Shown here: positions 28,901-35,726 of the stretch, piece by piece
Numbering within the stretch: the stretch's first letter is position 1
How the letters are laid out: every line of letters begins with the position of its first letter
From: UBA6522 sp963664945
GTDB taxonomy: Bacteria > Pseudomonadota > Gammaproteobacteria > Steroidobacterales > Rariloculaceae
Direction of reading: 5' to 3'
Assembly (NCBI GenBank): GCA_963664945.1
Contig: OY761822.1
Coordinates: 2,728,001-2,792,000 of the forward strand
DNA length: 64,000 nucleotides
The notes under the pieces: generated by a model
Told to the model about the DNA's origin: nothing
Databases searched by the model: none
What the model saw: the letters and a program-made list of their open reading frames with translations, nothing else
Translations under genes and position numbers: made by a program

Positions 28901-28950
28901 ATCGTGACCAGGGATTCTTCAAGATCGCGTTCGGGCGTGATCATGGCCAT
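25927..28950 (-). CDS. hsdR: Type I restriction endonuclease/translocase HsdR
   Basis: A 1007-residue subunit. The N-terminal nuclease has 'YDVLVLINGVPVVQIELKT' (D...ExK). The motor follows: Walker A 'HTTGSGKTLTS', Walker B 'FIFDECHRSQFG', motif III 'FGFTGTPIF', and the second helicase lobe with 'DMLLTGFDAKFLN' and 'HGLIQAFSRTNR'. A C-terminal helical domain binds the methyltransferase. ATG 28950 or 28944 could start it; AAGGAG lies 14-20 nt upstream. The ORF runs upstream into a selenoprotein-gene fragment, which is not part of hsdR. First gene of the operon. Confidence 0.95.
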   Translation of the reverse strand: MAMITPERDLEESLVTILRDLKYEYRPDIRDRATLEANFREKFEVLNRVTLTDGEFRRLLDEIVKPDVYAAARLLRNREAFTRDDGTPLNYTLVNIRNWCKNHFEVVNQLRVNTDYSHHRYDVLVLINGVPVVQIELKTLGISPRRAMEQIANYKSDPGNGYTKTLLCFVQLFIVSNRTDTWYFANNNARHFAFGADEQFLPVYQFATEDNTKITHLDDFAVRFLTKCTLGQMISKYMVLIASEQKLLMMRPYQIYAVKAIVDCIDQNCGNGYIWHTTGSGKTLTSFKASTLLKTNHSIHKCLFVVDRKDLDRQTREEFNRFQENCVEENTNTATLVRRLLSDDYADKVIVTTIQKLGLALDENSKHNKQNLARGRSTFKQRLAQLRDKRMVFIFDECHRSQFGENHRAIKEFFPNSQLFGFTGTPIFEDNASVKQIKGDVATLRTTEDLFQKELHAHTITHAIEDRHVLRFHVDFYKPQDPRALKPGQTLTKQAVAQAILDKHDAATGGRRFNALLATASINDAIEYYEVFSTLQAERQAAAPEFVPLKIAAVFSPPAEGNPDIRQIQEDLPQEKEDNRHDPDGKKTALKAIIADYNKQYGTNHDINNFDLYYQDIQQRIKDQRFPNRDLPDKGAEKIDITIVVDMLLTGFDAKFLNTLYVDKNLKHHGLIQAFSRTNRVLNATKPYGHILDFRQQQDSVDAAVALFSGAQADRAREIWLVDKAPVVIGNFKQAVSDLGEFMRSQGLEAKPDQVSNLMGDVARALFIKHFKEIQRLQIQLDQYTDLTDEQREQIVKALPKDDLRAFRGAYLETAQRLKEQRGTPSMVREPANFEVDQLDFEFVLFASAVIDYDYIMKLIAKYSGQDPKKLTISREQLIGLIQSDAKFLDEREEITEYVRSLKEGEGLDEAAVRAAYEQFKAERQAKEVADLAQYHSLTTESLSAFVDTILQRLIFDGEQLTDLMEPLGLGWRERRERELDLMADLVPLLNKRAHGRDISGLNAYEQ

Positions 28951-29000
28951 GGCGGGGGCACGCTCCTTTTGGCGTCTGCTGAATGCGTCCGACTGGCATT

Positions 29001-29063
29001 GAAAGCCCGGGTACAGCCGGTTCACCCGTTGCGGTGGTAGTACCAGTCAACCTTGGCGGTCAT
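29001..29063 (-). pseudogene. 5' fragment of the ArsC-like selenoprotein gene
   Basis: On the minus strand ATG 29063 begins the same 13 codons and the same TGA as the full gene at 30894. The stretch 29003-29057 is identical to 30834-30888. Homology stops right after the UxxC motif, so the SECIS-like hairpin and the rest of the protein are missing. There is no Shine-Dalgarno upstream, unlike the full copy. It lies directly upstream of hsdR, at the junction between the R-M operon and the Rpn-arsC unit. Confidence 0.85.
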
Positions 29064-29149
29064 CCGTGTTTTTCCGTCCAATCCAATCGCACTCCGCCGG
29101 GCGGCTCATCTTGCACCTTGAAACTCGCTTGCTGCGAAGCGTCTGGGCG

Positions 29150-29239
29150 TGGATTCAGTATGCGGCCATGCACTCCGCGATTGATCTCGCGCAGTCCTTC
29201 GAGAATTTCTCGACCGATGTCTCGGTGCCCGACAGTCAT
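29150..29239 (-). pseudogene. N-terminal fragment of a HigA-like antitoxin
   Basis: ATG 29239 overlaps the Rpn stop (ATGA). The first ~29 residues, 'MTVGHRDIGREILEGLREIN' followed by 'RGVHGR', resemble the N-terminal helix that precedes the HTH in HigA-type antitoxins. The following frame has no HTH and runs into the arsC fragment region. It is a remnant at best, and the rest of 28951-29235 holds nothing else I can name. Confidence 0.35.
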
Positions 29240-30270
29240 TTTAGGTGCCCTGCCAGATCCGCGGCAACATGCGCGTCGGCGCCGTCCCGGTCCGTATCAA
29301 GCCACCCGAGCAACTCGGCGCCCGTGCCGCAATCGATGATGCGCTCCCCGATCCCGGTGAGACGGTCTTGGTCGGAGATGTCGGCAAGATGGCGGATTAG
29401 CGCTTCGCCGGTTGCGGCGCCGAACTTGCGGGTCGCCAGCCGGCGCAGCAGTTCGCGCTCCCCCGCAAGGCCCTGTTTGAGCCCTTCCTCGAAGCCTTGT
29501 CGAGTGTATTCCGCCTCCCATTCCAATGCGCGCTTCGCCAATGCCATCATCGTCCTTTCCTCCTTCGGTATTTCCGGAAACTCCCGCTCCAGCGACGCGA
29601 TAACCCCCGCTGCGTCCGACTGCGGGAACTTCTTCGGGAGTACCGTCCGCATCCAGTCTATCAGCGCCCGCAGAGCCTCGCCGTCCAGGCCGTGTGGCAC
29701 CGCCCGCATTCGGTCGGCCATCCCGCCCGGGGTCGCTGCGGCGTTCAGCCCGAACACCCCGGCGACCAAATTTTTCTGCGGCAAATCCTCCCCCGCCCGG
29801 CGGTTCGCGTCAAGCAGCAGGTAGGCGCCGCGCAGCGGTAGCCACGCCTCGCCGTCCGTTGTGACGCCCACCTCCGCGGCGCCGCCCGGGGCGTTCCACG
29901 GACGGTCCCCCGAGTACAGCACCACGGGCAACAACCTGGCCTCGCCGTCCGCGTCCGACTCTCCCTGCCGGCGCAGCCGCTCCCGGGCCGCGTCCGCGTA
30001 GGCGCGCATGCGCGCGGCCATCGACGGGTCGACGGTGGACTGGAACTCCAGAAGCAACACCAGCGAGCGTCCGCTGCCGTCGTCAAAATCCACGCGCCAG
30101 GCCGCGTCGCCGCGCAGCCGTTTCGCGTCCGCATCCACCGAGTCCGCTGGAAGTTGCCGCAGTGTGCCGAAGTCCAGGCGCTCCGCCACGGGGCTCGCGA
30201 AACCCCTGAGCATATGCTCTACAAGGACGGGCAGGCCAAACAGGCGCTTCCAGGCGGCGTCATGGTCCAT
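29236..30270 (-). CDS. Rpn/YhgA-like PD-(D/E)XK nuclease family protein, intact copy
   Basis: A 344-residue protein. 'VDFDDGSGRSLVLLLEFQST' near residues 60-79 carries the D...ExQ core of Rpn (recombination-promoting nuclease) proteins, and 'LLPVVLYSGDRPW' is another family block. The C-terminal ~100 residues are helical with 'RRLATRKFG', as in DUF4351-type tails. E. coli Rpn proteins are Ca-stimulated DNA endonucleases; some are linked to abortive defence. A deleted copy lies at 21245-21791 in the same orientation, and the R-M operon lies between the two. Confidence 0.8.
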   Translation of the reverse strand: MDHDAAWKRLFGLPVLVEHMLRGFASPVAERLDFGTLRQLPADSVDADAKRLRGDAAWRVDFDDGSGRSLVLLLEFQSTVDPSMAARMRAYADAARERLRRQGESDADGEARLLPVVLYSGDRPWNAPGGAAEVGVTTDGEAWLPLRGAYLLLDANRRAGEDLPQKNLVAGVFGLNAAATPGGMADRMRAVPHGLDGEALRALIDWMRTVLPKKFPQSDAAGVIASLEREFPEIPKEERTMMALAKRALEWEAEYTRQGFEEGLKQGLAGERELLRRLATRKFGAATGEALIRHLADISDQDRLTGIGERIIDCGTGAELLGWLDTDRDGADAHVAADLAGHLK

Positions 30271-30552
30271 ACCCGGAGTTTCGCAAGGGACGACAACGGC
30301 CGGATATGGGCGTTTTTCGGCAAAGCGCGCAGAAACGGCGCTTCAATGGATGATTTATCGATCGCGTAGCGAACGCGATTCGCGTTCCGGCCTGAACTGC
30401 TATCACGCCCCTGTAGAATTCTTGTGCCATACGCAGCCTTTCTCTCGCACTCGACGCCGATTGTCGCGAATTACTGCGGAGTTGGGGGATAGGGTAGGGG
30501 CCTATTGAGCCGACCGCTGATTAGCGCGTCTGTGGCGATTCCGTCGCTCGCT

Positions 30553-30894
30553 TCAGCCGAATACGCTCGAATAAACGCCTTCGTTGAATCCAACCAGCAC
30601 GGTTGCGCCGACGCGGGCTGTCGGCGCCCTCAGGTTGCCCGTCCTCCCGAGCATGGCCTTCACGGCGTCATCCGACGAAAGGCTGTCGCCGGAGAACTCG
30701 CTGACCTTTCTGCCCATGGAAACGATCAGGAGCGATGCGTTCTCGAGCACGGCTGCGGCATCCGTTGCCTGCAGTTTCCTGCTCGCGGGCACCCGCTCGC
30801 TGATTTCGATGTGATTGGCCTCCAGAAACTTGGAAGCCCGGGTACAGCCGGTTCACCCGTTGCGGTGGTAGTACCAGTCAACCTTGGCTGTCAT
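30553..30894 (-). CDS. ArsC/Spx-family thioredoxin-fold selenoprotein with in-frame TGA
   Basis: From ATG 30894, with AAGGAG 8 nt upstream, 13 sense codons ('MTAKVDWYYHRNG') lead to TGA at 30853-30855. The frame then stays open for 99 codons to the stop at 30553. Read through as selenocysteine, the motif is U-T-G-C, a redox UxxC at the N-terminal end of helix 1, as in 'ArsC family (seleno)protein' members. The C-terminal 'NLRAPTARVGATVLVGFNEG' is the ArsC/Spx strand-loop motif. A SECIS-like hairpin follows the TGA. The 113-residue protein would be a cytoplasmic thiol/selenol oxidoreductase; its substrate is unknown. Ordinary gene callers would start it at 30792. Confidence 0.82.
30817..30838 (-). 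promoter_or_regulatory. Bacterial SECIS-like hairpin after the selenocysteine TGA
   Basis: On the mRNA an 8-bp stem (GGCUUCCA with UGGAGGCC, one U-G pair) closes the six-base loop AGUUUC. It starts 14 nt after the UGA, placing the loop about 22 nt downstream and a G in the first two loop positions. Those are the general rules for bacterial SECIS elements bound by SelB. The fragment at 29001-29063 lacks this hairpin. Confidence 0.72.
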
Positions 30895-30996
30895 TTGTGT
30901 CTCTCCTTCTGAACCGGCGCCGGAACCACCCGACAAGTCACTACGGTTGATTGCGGGATCGGGTCCGGCAGTGGCCTCTCCGGTAGCGATCGGCCC

Positions 30997-31368
30997 TTAA
31001 TCCCATTCCTTGACGACGCCGTCCTGAGTCGTCACGAATCCCAGCAGGCAACCGGGTGATCCGTCCCGCAGCGCGTGGCATCTCACGTGGATCCTGTCGC
31101 CGGGCTGTAGTTCATCCTCGGAAATTCCGGCCCTGGTCAGCGTCGAGGCACCCGCAGCCTCCATGGCCCACGTCACGGTCTCTCCGGCCTCGGTCTCGAC
31201 ATCCATGTAAAGCCAGGCATGTGGATTTATGAAGTAGAGGTCCGTCACCGTCCCGTCAAGCTCGGTGTATTGCGTCATCTCGTAGTTGCCGTGGGAGTGG
31301 TGCGCCCAACCGGTCAGTGTCACGGTCAGGGTCGCGATGAAGACAAGGGCTAGTCGCTTTGGTTGCAT
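30997..31368 (-). CDS. Small DUF6152-family exported protein
   Basis: A 123-residue protein with a signal peptide ending in 'GWAHHSHGNYE'. The single domain follows the family pattern 'ELDGTVTDLYFINPHAWLYM', 'AMEAAGASTLTRAGI' and 'LQPGDRIHVRCHALRDG'. Unlike the 337-residue homologue at 19098 it has no C-terminal extension. His residues right after the cleavage site recur in all three copies of this window and may bind a metal, which is only a guess. It sits upstream of the selenoprotein gene on the same strand and downstream of the next gene. Confidence 0.78.
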   Translation of the reverse strand: MQPKRLALVFIATLTVTLTGWAHHSHGNYEMTQYTELDGTVTDLYFINPHAWLYMDVETEAGETVTWAMEAAGASTLTRAGISEDELQPGDRIHVRCHALRDGSPGCLLGFVTTQDGVVKEWD

Positions 31369-31407
31369 TGCTGGCTCCCGATTCCTTAATTCGTGAATTC
31401 CAATCTG

Positions 31408-32049
31408 CTATCGGCCCGGCCGCCACTCGCTGCCGAGCTTGACCTTGCGCACGTCGTGAAAGCTCGGGTACATGATCCTGTCGCCGTTCTCGTCGAGGAA
31501 CTCGAACGACTGCTGGAACATGCCGCCGGTGGGCGCTGTCGGCGCGATCGTCGCCTCGATGGCGTAAAGCTTGCTCTCGAGCAGGTACAGCGCCGCAAAG
31601 GTCCGCGTGCCGTCGGGATTGGTCGTATGCAGCTGGTGGCCATCGACCCGCCCGATGTAGTGGTAGTTGTCATACTCCACGGATTCGGCCCTCTCGCGGA
31701 TCATTCTGGCGAAGTGCGCCACGGACCCGCGTACGTCCACCTCGCCGTACACATCGAGATAGATGCCATCGAGTTCGGCGATTCGCTCCCTGTGCAGCGC
31801 CATTGAATCGATGTAGTCAACGACGGTCAGGGTGTAGGTCCCGTAGTTGTCTTCCGCTCTGTGGATCTGCGCCGGCACGACGATCCCGTACTCGGTCTCG
31901 AAGTCGACGGTTTCGACTTCGAACTGGCCACCGGGCGCCATGATCCGGAATTCGCCGTGCTCGCCCGTATACGGCGCCCATCGCTGTGCGACCGCGGAGC
32001 TGCTGAAGATCAGTATCGTCGTCAGTGAGATCAGTCGAAGAGCGAACAT
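31408..32049 (-). CDS. Exported protein of unknown function
   Basis: A 213-residue protein. ATG 32049 follows GGGGAGA and starts a signal peptide ending in AVAQ; the longer frame to 32220 has no export signal at its start and was rejected. The body is beta-rich, with 'YTGEHGEFRIMAPGGQFEVE' at the N-terminus and alternating strands such as 'GTYTLTVVDYIDSM' and 'TFAALYLLESKLYAIEATI'. I do not recognise the family. The gene for the small DUF6152 protein follows on the same strand after 39 nt, so they are probably co-expressed. Confidence 0.6.
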   Translation of the reverse strand: MFALRLISLTTILIFSSSAVAQRWAPYTGEHGEFRIMAPGGQFEVETVDFETEYGIVVPAQIHRAEDNYGTYTLTVVDYIDSMALHRERIAELDGIYLDVYGEVDVRGSVAHFARMIRERAESVEYDNYHYIGRVDGHQLHTTNPDGTRTFAALYLLESKLYAIEATIAPTAPTGGMFQQSFEFLDENGDRIMYPSFHDVRKVKLGSEWRPGR

Positions 32050-32096
32050 GCCGAATCTCCCCGGAAAGTTTGGAGCATGGGGTATTCTGCCAAAAA

Positions 32097-32128
32097 GATC
32101 GGTTTGCTGCATGATCGGTTTGCTGCAT
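32097..32128. repeat. 16-bp tandem duplication upstream of the unknown exported protein
   Basis: GATCGGTTTGCTGCAT occurs twice without a gap, 48 bp upstream of the start at 32049, in the probable promoter region. Confidence 0.85.
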
Positions 32129-32338
32129 GCGGTTCGAAAGCGCCCACCTTGACATACTTGGCGAAAACGCTTGGCCGCAGCGAGCCGACTGTCGAAATGG
32201 CTATTCAGACCCTTTCGCAAGTGTTGCGCTCACCGGTGTAAACGCGGCCACATCCCCATTGGGGAACTCCATGCGCTTCAATCGCGTGGTGTTCTCCCTG
32301 GCAAGACCGGAAGCGCCCTGCTCGTACCGAAATCCCGG

Positions 32339-33772
32339 TCAAGGCCCCCGGGCGTCGGGCTGATCGTGCCGGGGAAGCCACTCCCGCAGCTCCGCCTTGA
32401 CGGCGGACAAGGCCGGGTCCGCAGCACGGTTCGTCCACTCGTGCGGGTCGGTTTCAAGGTCGTAGAGTTCCTCCGAGCCGTCCGAGTAGACGATATACCG
32501 GTACCGGTCGCTGCTGACCGCGTGGTTGCGGTAGCGGAAGGTTGTCACCACGGCCGCGCGCTCCAATGACGCCGCGGGATTCTCGAGCAAGGGCAGGAGG
32601 CTCAAGCCCTCGACGTGGTTCGGCGTCGGCAACTCCGCAAGTTCCGTGAGGGTGGGGTACAGATCCAGCAGCGACACCGGCACATCGGACCGGCTGCCCG
32701 GCTGCGTGATGCCCGGGGCGGCCACGATCAGCGGCACCCGCGTGGATTCCCGCCACAACGTCTGCTTGCGCCAGCGGGCCTTTTCGCCCAGGTGCCAGCC
32801 GTGATCCGAGAACAAGACGATGATCGTATCGTCCTCCCGCCCGCTTTGTTCCAACGCATCGAGCACTTGTCCGAGCATCGCGTCGGCGAAGCTGACGCTG
32901 GCCAGATAGGCGCGCACGCCGTCCTGCCACACACCTGCCTCAACCGCCCACTCGTGGATGCCCATCGGCGACATGGTGGCGGATTCGCCCTGCAGTCGGG
33001 CGATCTCGGAAACATCGTCGAGATCGTTTTCCAATACGGCCGGTAGTTCGACACTTTCCAGTGGATAGAGGTCGAAGTACTTCTGCGGCAGGTACCAGGG
33101 CGGATGAGGACGATAAATCCCCACGGCGTCGAAACGCGGGTTGCCGGTCTCGGCGAGAAGCTGATGCGCGGACCACGCGACGACCTGGCCGTCGCCCATT
33201 GCGCGGTCGTCGGCTGCGATCGCCGACCAATCGATGTTCGCTGAAAAGGGGGAGCTGTTGGCCGGGCGCTCATGGGGCCGGATTTCGTCGGGGATCTGCC
33301 GTTCCAGGGAAGGATAATAGGCATCCCAGGCGGTGGTGTCGTTGTAGCCGTAATAGGCCCAGGCATTGTAGGTGCTGGAGTGGAACATCTTGCCGGCGCC
33401 AAAGGTGCTGTAACCGGCGTCCTGGAAGTGTCCGGGAAGCGTGCGGATGTCCTCGAATATCTCAAGCGTGCGCCAGTCCGGGGCGTTCAGGTAGACGCCG
33501 GAGGTCGAGGGACCGAGGCCGGTCATGAGCGCGGTCCGGGCGGGATTGCACAGCGGGGCGGTCGTATGGGCGTTGGTGAACACCATCCCGCGTTCGGCGA
33601 GACGGTCCATGTTGGGGGTCTTGACTTGCGGATGCCCGTCGAGGGGACCGACCCAGTCGTTGAGGTCGTCGATGGCGATGAAGAGGATGTCGGGTGGCGT
33701 GCCCTGCTGCGCGAAAGCGTGTGCGGGCGCCAATGCCGCGAACAGCAGCAAAATTCCGTGTAATCGTGTCAT
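32339..33772 (-). CDS. Exported sulfatase, iduronate-2-sulfatase-like
   Basis: A 477-residue arylsulfatase-superfamily enzyme with a signal peptide ending in AFAQ. 'ILFIAIDDLNDW' supplies the N-terminal metal-binding Asp pair, and 'CNPARTALMTG' is the C-x-P-x-R motif whose Cys is oxidised to formylglycine. 'VLFSDHGWHLGEKARW' is the second metal site and 'LYDLETDPHEWTN' the usual C-terminal block. It would hydrolyse sulfate esters of polysaccharides or related compounds in the periplasm. It needs a formylglycine-generating enzyme, which is not in the window. No carbohydrate gene cluster surrounds it. Confidence 0.93.
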   Translation of the reverse strand: MTRLHGILLLFAALAPAHAFAQQGTPPDILFIAIDDLNDWVGPLDGHPQVKTPNMDRLAERGMVFTNAHTTAPLCNPARTALMTGLGPSTSGVYLNAPDWRTLEIFEDIRTLPGHFQDAGYSTFGAGKMFHSSTYNAWAYYGYNDTTAWDAYYPSLERQIPDEIRPHERPANSSPFSANIDWSAIAADDRAMGDGQVVAWSAHQLLAETGNPRFDAVGIYRPHPPWYLPQKYFDLYPLESVELPAVLENDLDDVSEIARLQGESATMSPMGIHEWAVEAGVWQDGVRAYLASVSFADAMLGQVLDALEQSGREDDTIIVLFSDHGWHLGEKARWRKQTLWRESTRVPLIVAAPGITQPGSRSDVPVSLLDLYPTLTELAELPTPNHVEGLSLLPLLENPAASLERAAVVTTFRYRNHAVSSDRYRYIVYSDGSEELYDLETDPHEWTNRAADPALSAVKAELREWLPRHDQPDARGP

Positions 33773-33862
33773 GTGCGGTCCAGTTTCTGCGGTGGCCGAG
33801 GCGCCTCGCCGGTCGTGCGCGTTTCCCGGAAGCCGAATGCGAACAAGCCGGGCGAAGCCGCG

Positions 33863-34014
33863 GACCGACCTCCAGCAATTCTCATTATGCCCGTCACCCC
33901 TCTCCGCGGGATGGTCCTGGCGGTCGAATTGGCCCGGATTGAGCCGGGAAATGAGACCGTTATGCGCTTGAAAGTGAAGTCAGGCGCCAAAATGAGAATT
34001 GCTGACCGACCTCC
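33863..34014. repeat. Inverted repeat bounded by direct repeats in a 393-bp gap
   Basis: AGCAATTCTCATT at 33874-33886 and its exact complement at 33991-34003 enclose about 104 bp. Outside them GACCGACCTCC occurs in direct orientation at 33863-33873 and 34004-34014. The form (direct repeat, inverted repeat, short interior) is that of a miniature transposable element with its target duplication. The gap 33773-34165 between the sulfatase and the DUF4159 gene holds no other feature I can support. Confidence 0.5.
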
Positions 34015-34165
34015 CGGTCAATGGAATATTTTTGTTGGCGGCGCTAGGGTGCCATAATCTCCCGGAAATTGTCGATAAACGAAACGAGGGCGGAGACTGA
34101 ACATAGTTTTGAAAACGCTCCGGCGTGCGTATTCCGTTGCGTCGGGCCTTGCGCCGAACAACGGC

Positions 34166-34975
34166 ATGGATTGTGCGCCGGTTCCGTGCGTGTCGGCGCG
34201 CCGAACCCTGCTGCTTTCACTGCTGCCATTCATGCTGGGTATGTCTTGGCCGGGCACGGCGATGGCTCAGGCGGGAGATGCGCGGCTCGAAGGGGAGCCA
34301 ACGGCCGAGTTCCACTTCGCCCGGCTCGTCTACAGGAATTCGCCCAACAGCCGGCGAGGCGGTCGGGGCTGGGGCGGAGGCGGCTCCTGGAGCACGGACT
34401 ACGCGGATGCCGAATATCACCTCATGCAGGGCGTCAACCGGCTGACCCGGGTGGAAGGGGCGGCTGTCGACTACTACGGGGACGGCGGCCGGCTGATCAC
34501 GCTGGAGGACGAGCGCGTATTCGACTACCCGTGGCTGTACGCGGTGGAAGTCGGGCAGTGGGAACTCAACGATTCGGAAGCCGCGTTGCTGAGGGAATAC
34601 CTGGACCGCGGCGGATTCCTCATGGTGGACGACTTCTGGGGGGAGTACGAGTGGTACATATTCAATGAATCCATGCGGCGGGTATTCCCCGACCGCCCGA
34701 TTCTCGAACTGGCGGAAGACCATCCGCTGCTGCACGTCCTCTACGATCTCGACCAGCGCACCCAGATCCCCGGCCGGGGAGGCAATCGGGCAGGTACAGT
34801 CCCTCACTGGCGCGGCATCTTTGACGATGAGGGACGGCTGATGGTCGCCATCAACTTCAACATGGACATGGGCGATGCCTGGGAACACGCCGACGATCCG
34901 TGGTATCCGGAGCCCATGACGGCGCTGGCCTATCGGTTCGCCGTCAATTACCTGATCTACTCAATGACGCACTGA
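34166..34975 (+). CDS. DUF4159-domain exported protein
   Basis: A 269-residue protein. I chose ATG 34166; a TTG at 34109 gives a longer form and the ribosome site is weak for both. The N-terminus has 'SARRTLLLSLLPFML' and ends near AMAQ, a signal peptide, possibly Tat-type because of the double arginine. The DUF4159 fold follows: 'EFHFARLVYRNS', 'RGGFLMVDDFWG' (a Rossmann-like strand with acidic residues) and 'MTALAYRFAVNYLIYSMTH'. The family is widespread near aerotolerance genes but its function is not established. The next gene follows after 28 nt. Confidence 0.75.
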   Translation: MDCAPVPCVSARRTLLLSLLPFMLGMSWPGTAMAQAGDARLEGEPTAEFHFARLVYRNSPNSRRGGRGWGGGGSWSTDYADAEYHLMQGVNRLTRVEGAAVDYYGDGGRLITLEDERVFDYPWLYAVEVGQWELNDSEAALLREYLDRGGFLMVDDFWGEYEWYIFNESMRRVFPDRPILELAEDHPLLHVLYDLDQRTQIPGRGGNRAGTVPHWRGIFDDEGRLMVAINFNMDMGDAWEHADDPWYPEPMTALAYRFAVNYLIYSMTH

Positions 34976-35003
34976 TTCACCTCCACAGGCGCGGCGAGGC
35001 TAA

Positions 35004-35630
35004 ATGTCACTATCCACAAAACATCTGGCCGGCGTCATGGCGCTCTGCGCTGTGTCCCTCGTGCGCGCGCAGGACCGCATGCCGCCGATCGCCGCGGAAG
35101 ACAGGACGGTCGCCCAGACAGCCGCAGTGGCCGAACTTGCCGAGGTGCGCGGCATCGTTCCGAGGGGGCCGTGGATCCCTCTGTTGCGCAGTCCCGAGGT
35201 GCTGAGCCGGGCGCGGGCCATGGGCGACTATCTTCGCTACGACACCAGCCTGCCGCCGCGGCTGAGCGAATTCCTCATCCTGCTGACCGCCAGGGAGTGG
35301 GACCAGCAGTACGAGTGGGCCGCGCACTATCTGATCGCCCTGGACGCGGGAATCGATCCGGACACGGTGAACGCGATAGCCGAGGGCCGCGTTCCGGAGG
35401 CGATGACCGATGACCAGGCCATACTTCATGCCTTGTTCGCCGAGCTCAGTGACACACACCAGGTCAGCGACGAAACCTACGTGCGCGCCGTGGCCGCGTT
35501 CGGAGAGCGCGGCGTGATCGACGCGGTGGGAATCATCGGCTACTACACGCTGCTGGCGATGGTCATGAACACCGCCCGCACGCCGGCGCCGGCGGCCGCG
35601 GTCGACGTTCCGCCCCTGCCGGCGCTCTGA
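35004..35630 (+). CDS. Exported carboxymuconolactone decarboxylase/AhpD-like protein
   Basis: A 208-residue protein with a short signal-like start ('MSLSTKHLAGVMALCAVSLV'). The core matches the CMD family: 'GIVPRGPWIPLLRSPEVLSR', 'LPPRLSEFLILLTAREWDQQ', then 'YEWAAHYLIALDAGI' containing the conserved His, and 'VIDAVGIIGYYTLLAMVMN'. The CxxC of true AhpD reductases is absent, so peroxidase activity is unlikely; related proteins decarboxylate or isomerise lactones. It is on the same strand as DUF4159 and probably in one transcript with it. Confidence 0.83.
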   Translation: MSLSTKHLAGVMALCAVSLVRAQDRMPPIAAEDRTVAQTAAVAELAEVRGIVPRGPWIPLLRSPEVLSRARAMGDYLRYDTSLPPRLSEFLILLTAREWDQQYEWAAHYLIALDAGIDPDTVNAIAEGRVPEAMTDDQAILHALFAELSDTHQVSDETYVRAVAAFGERGVIDAVGIIGYYTLLAMVMNTARTPAPAAAVDVPPLPAL

Positions 35631-35726
35631 TTTCGAGGCCATTGCGAGCCCCGGTCCGCGTTCGGCTCGCGAAAATCTCTCGAACGCTCAAGTTGGAAAT
35701 CGGTACGGTGTTCCTCGGGGCGGCGC

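Noticed and set aside
30668..30856. 62-codon frame starting MNRLYPGF, also found before hsdR
   Set aside because: The shared start comes from reading the selenoprotein gene in another frame; it is not a conserved leader peptide.
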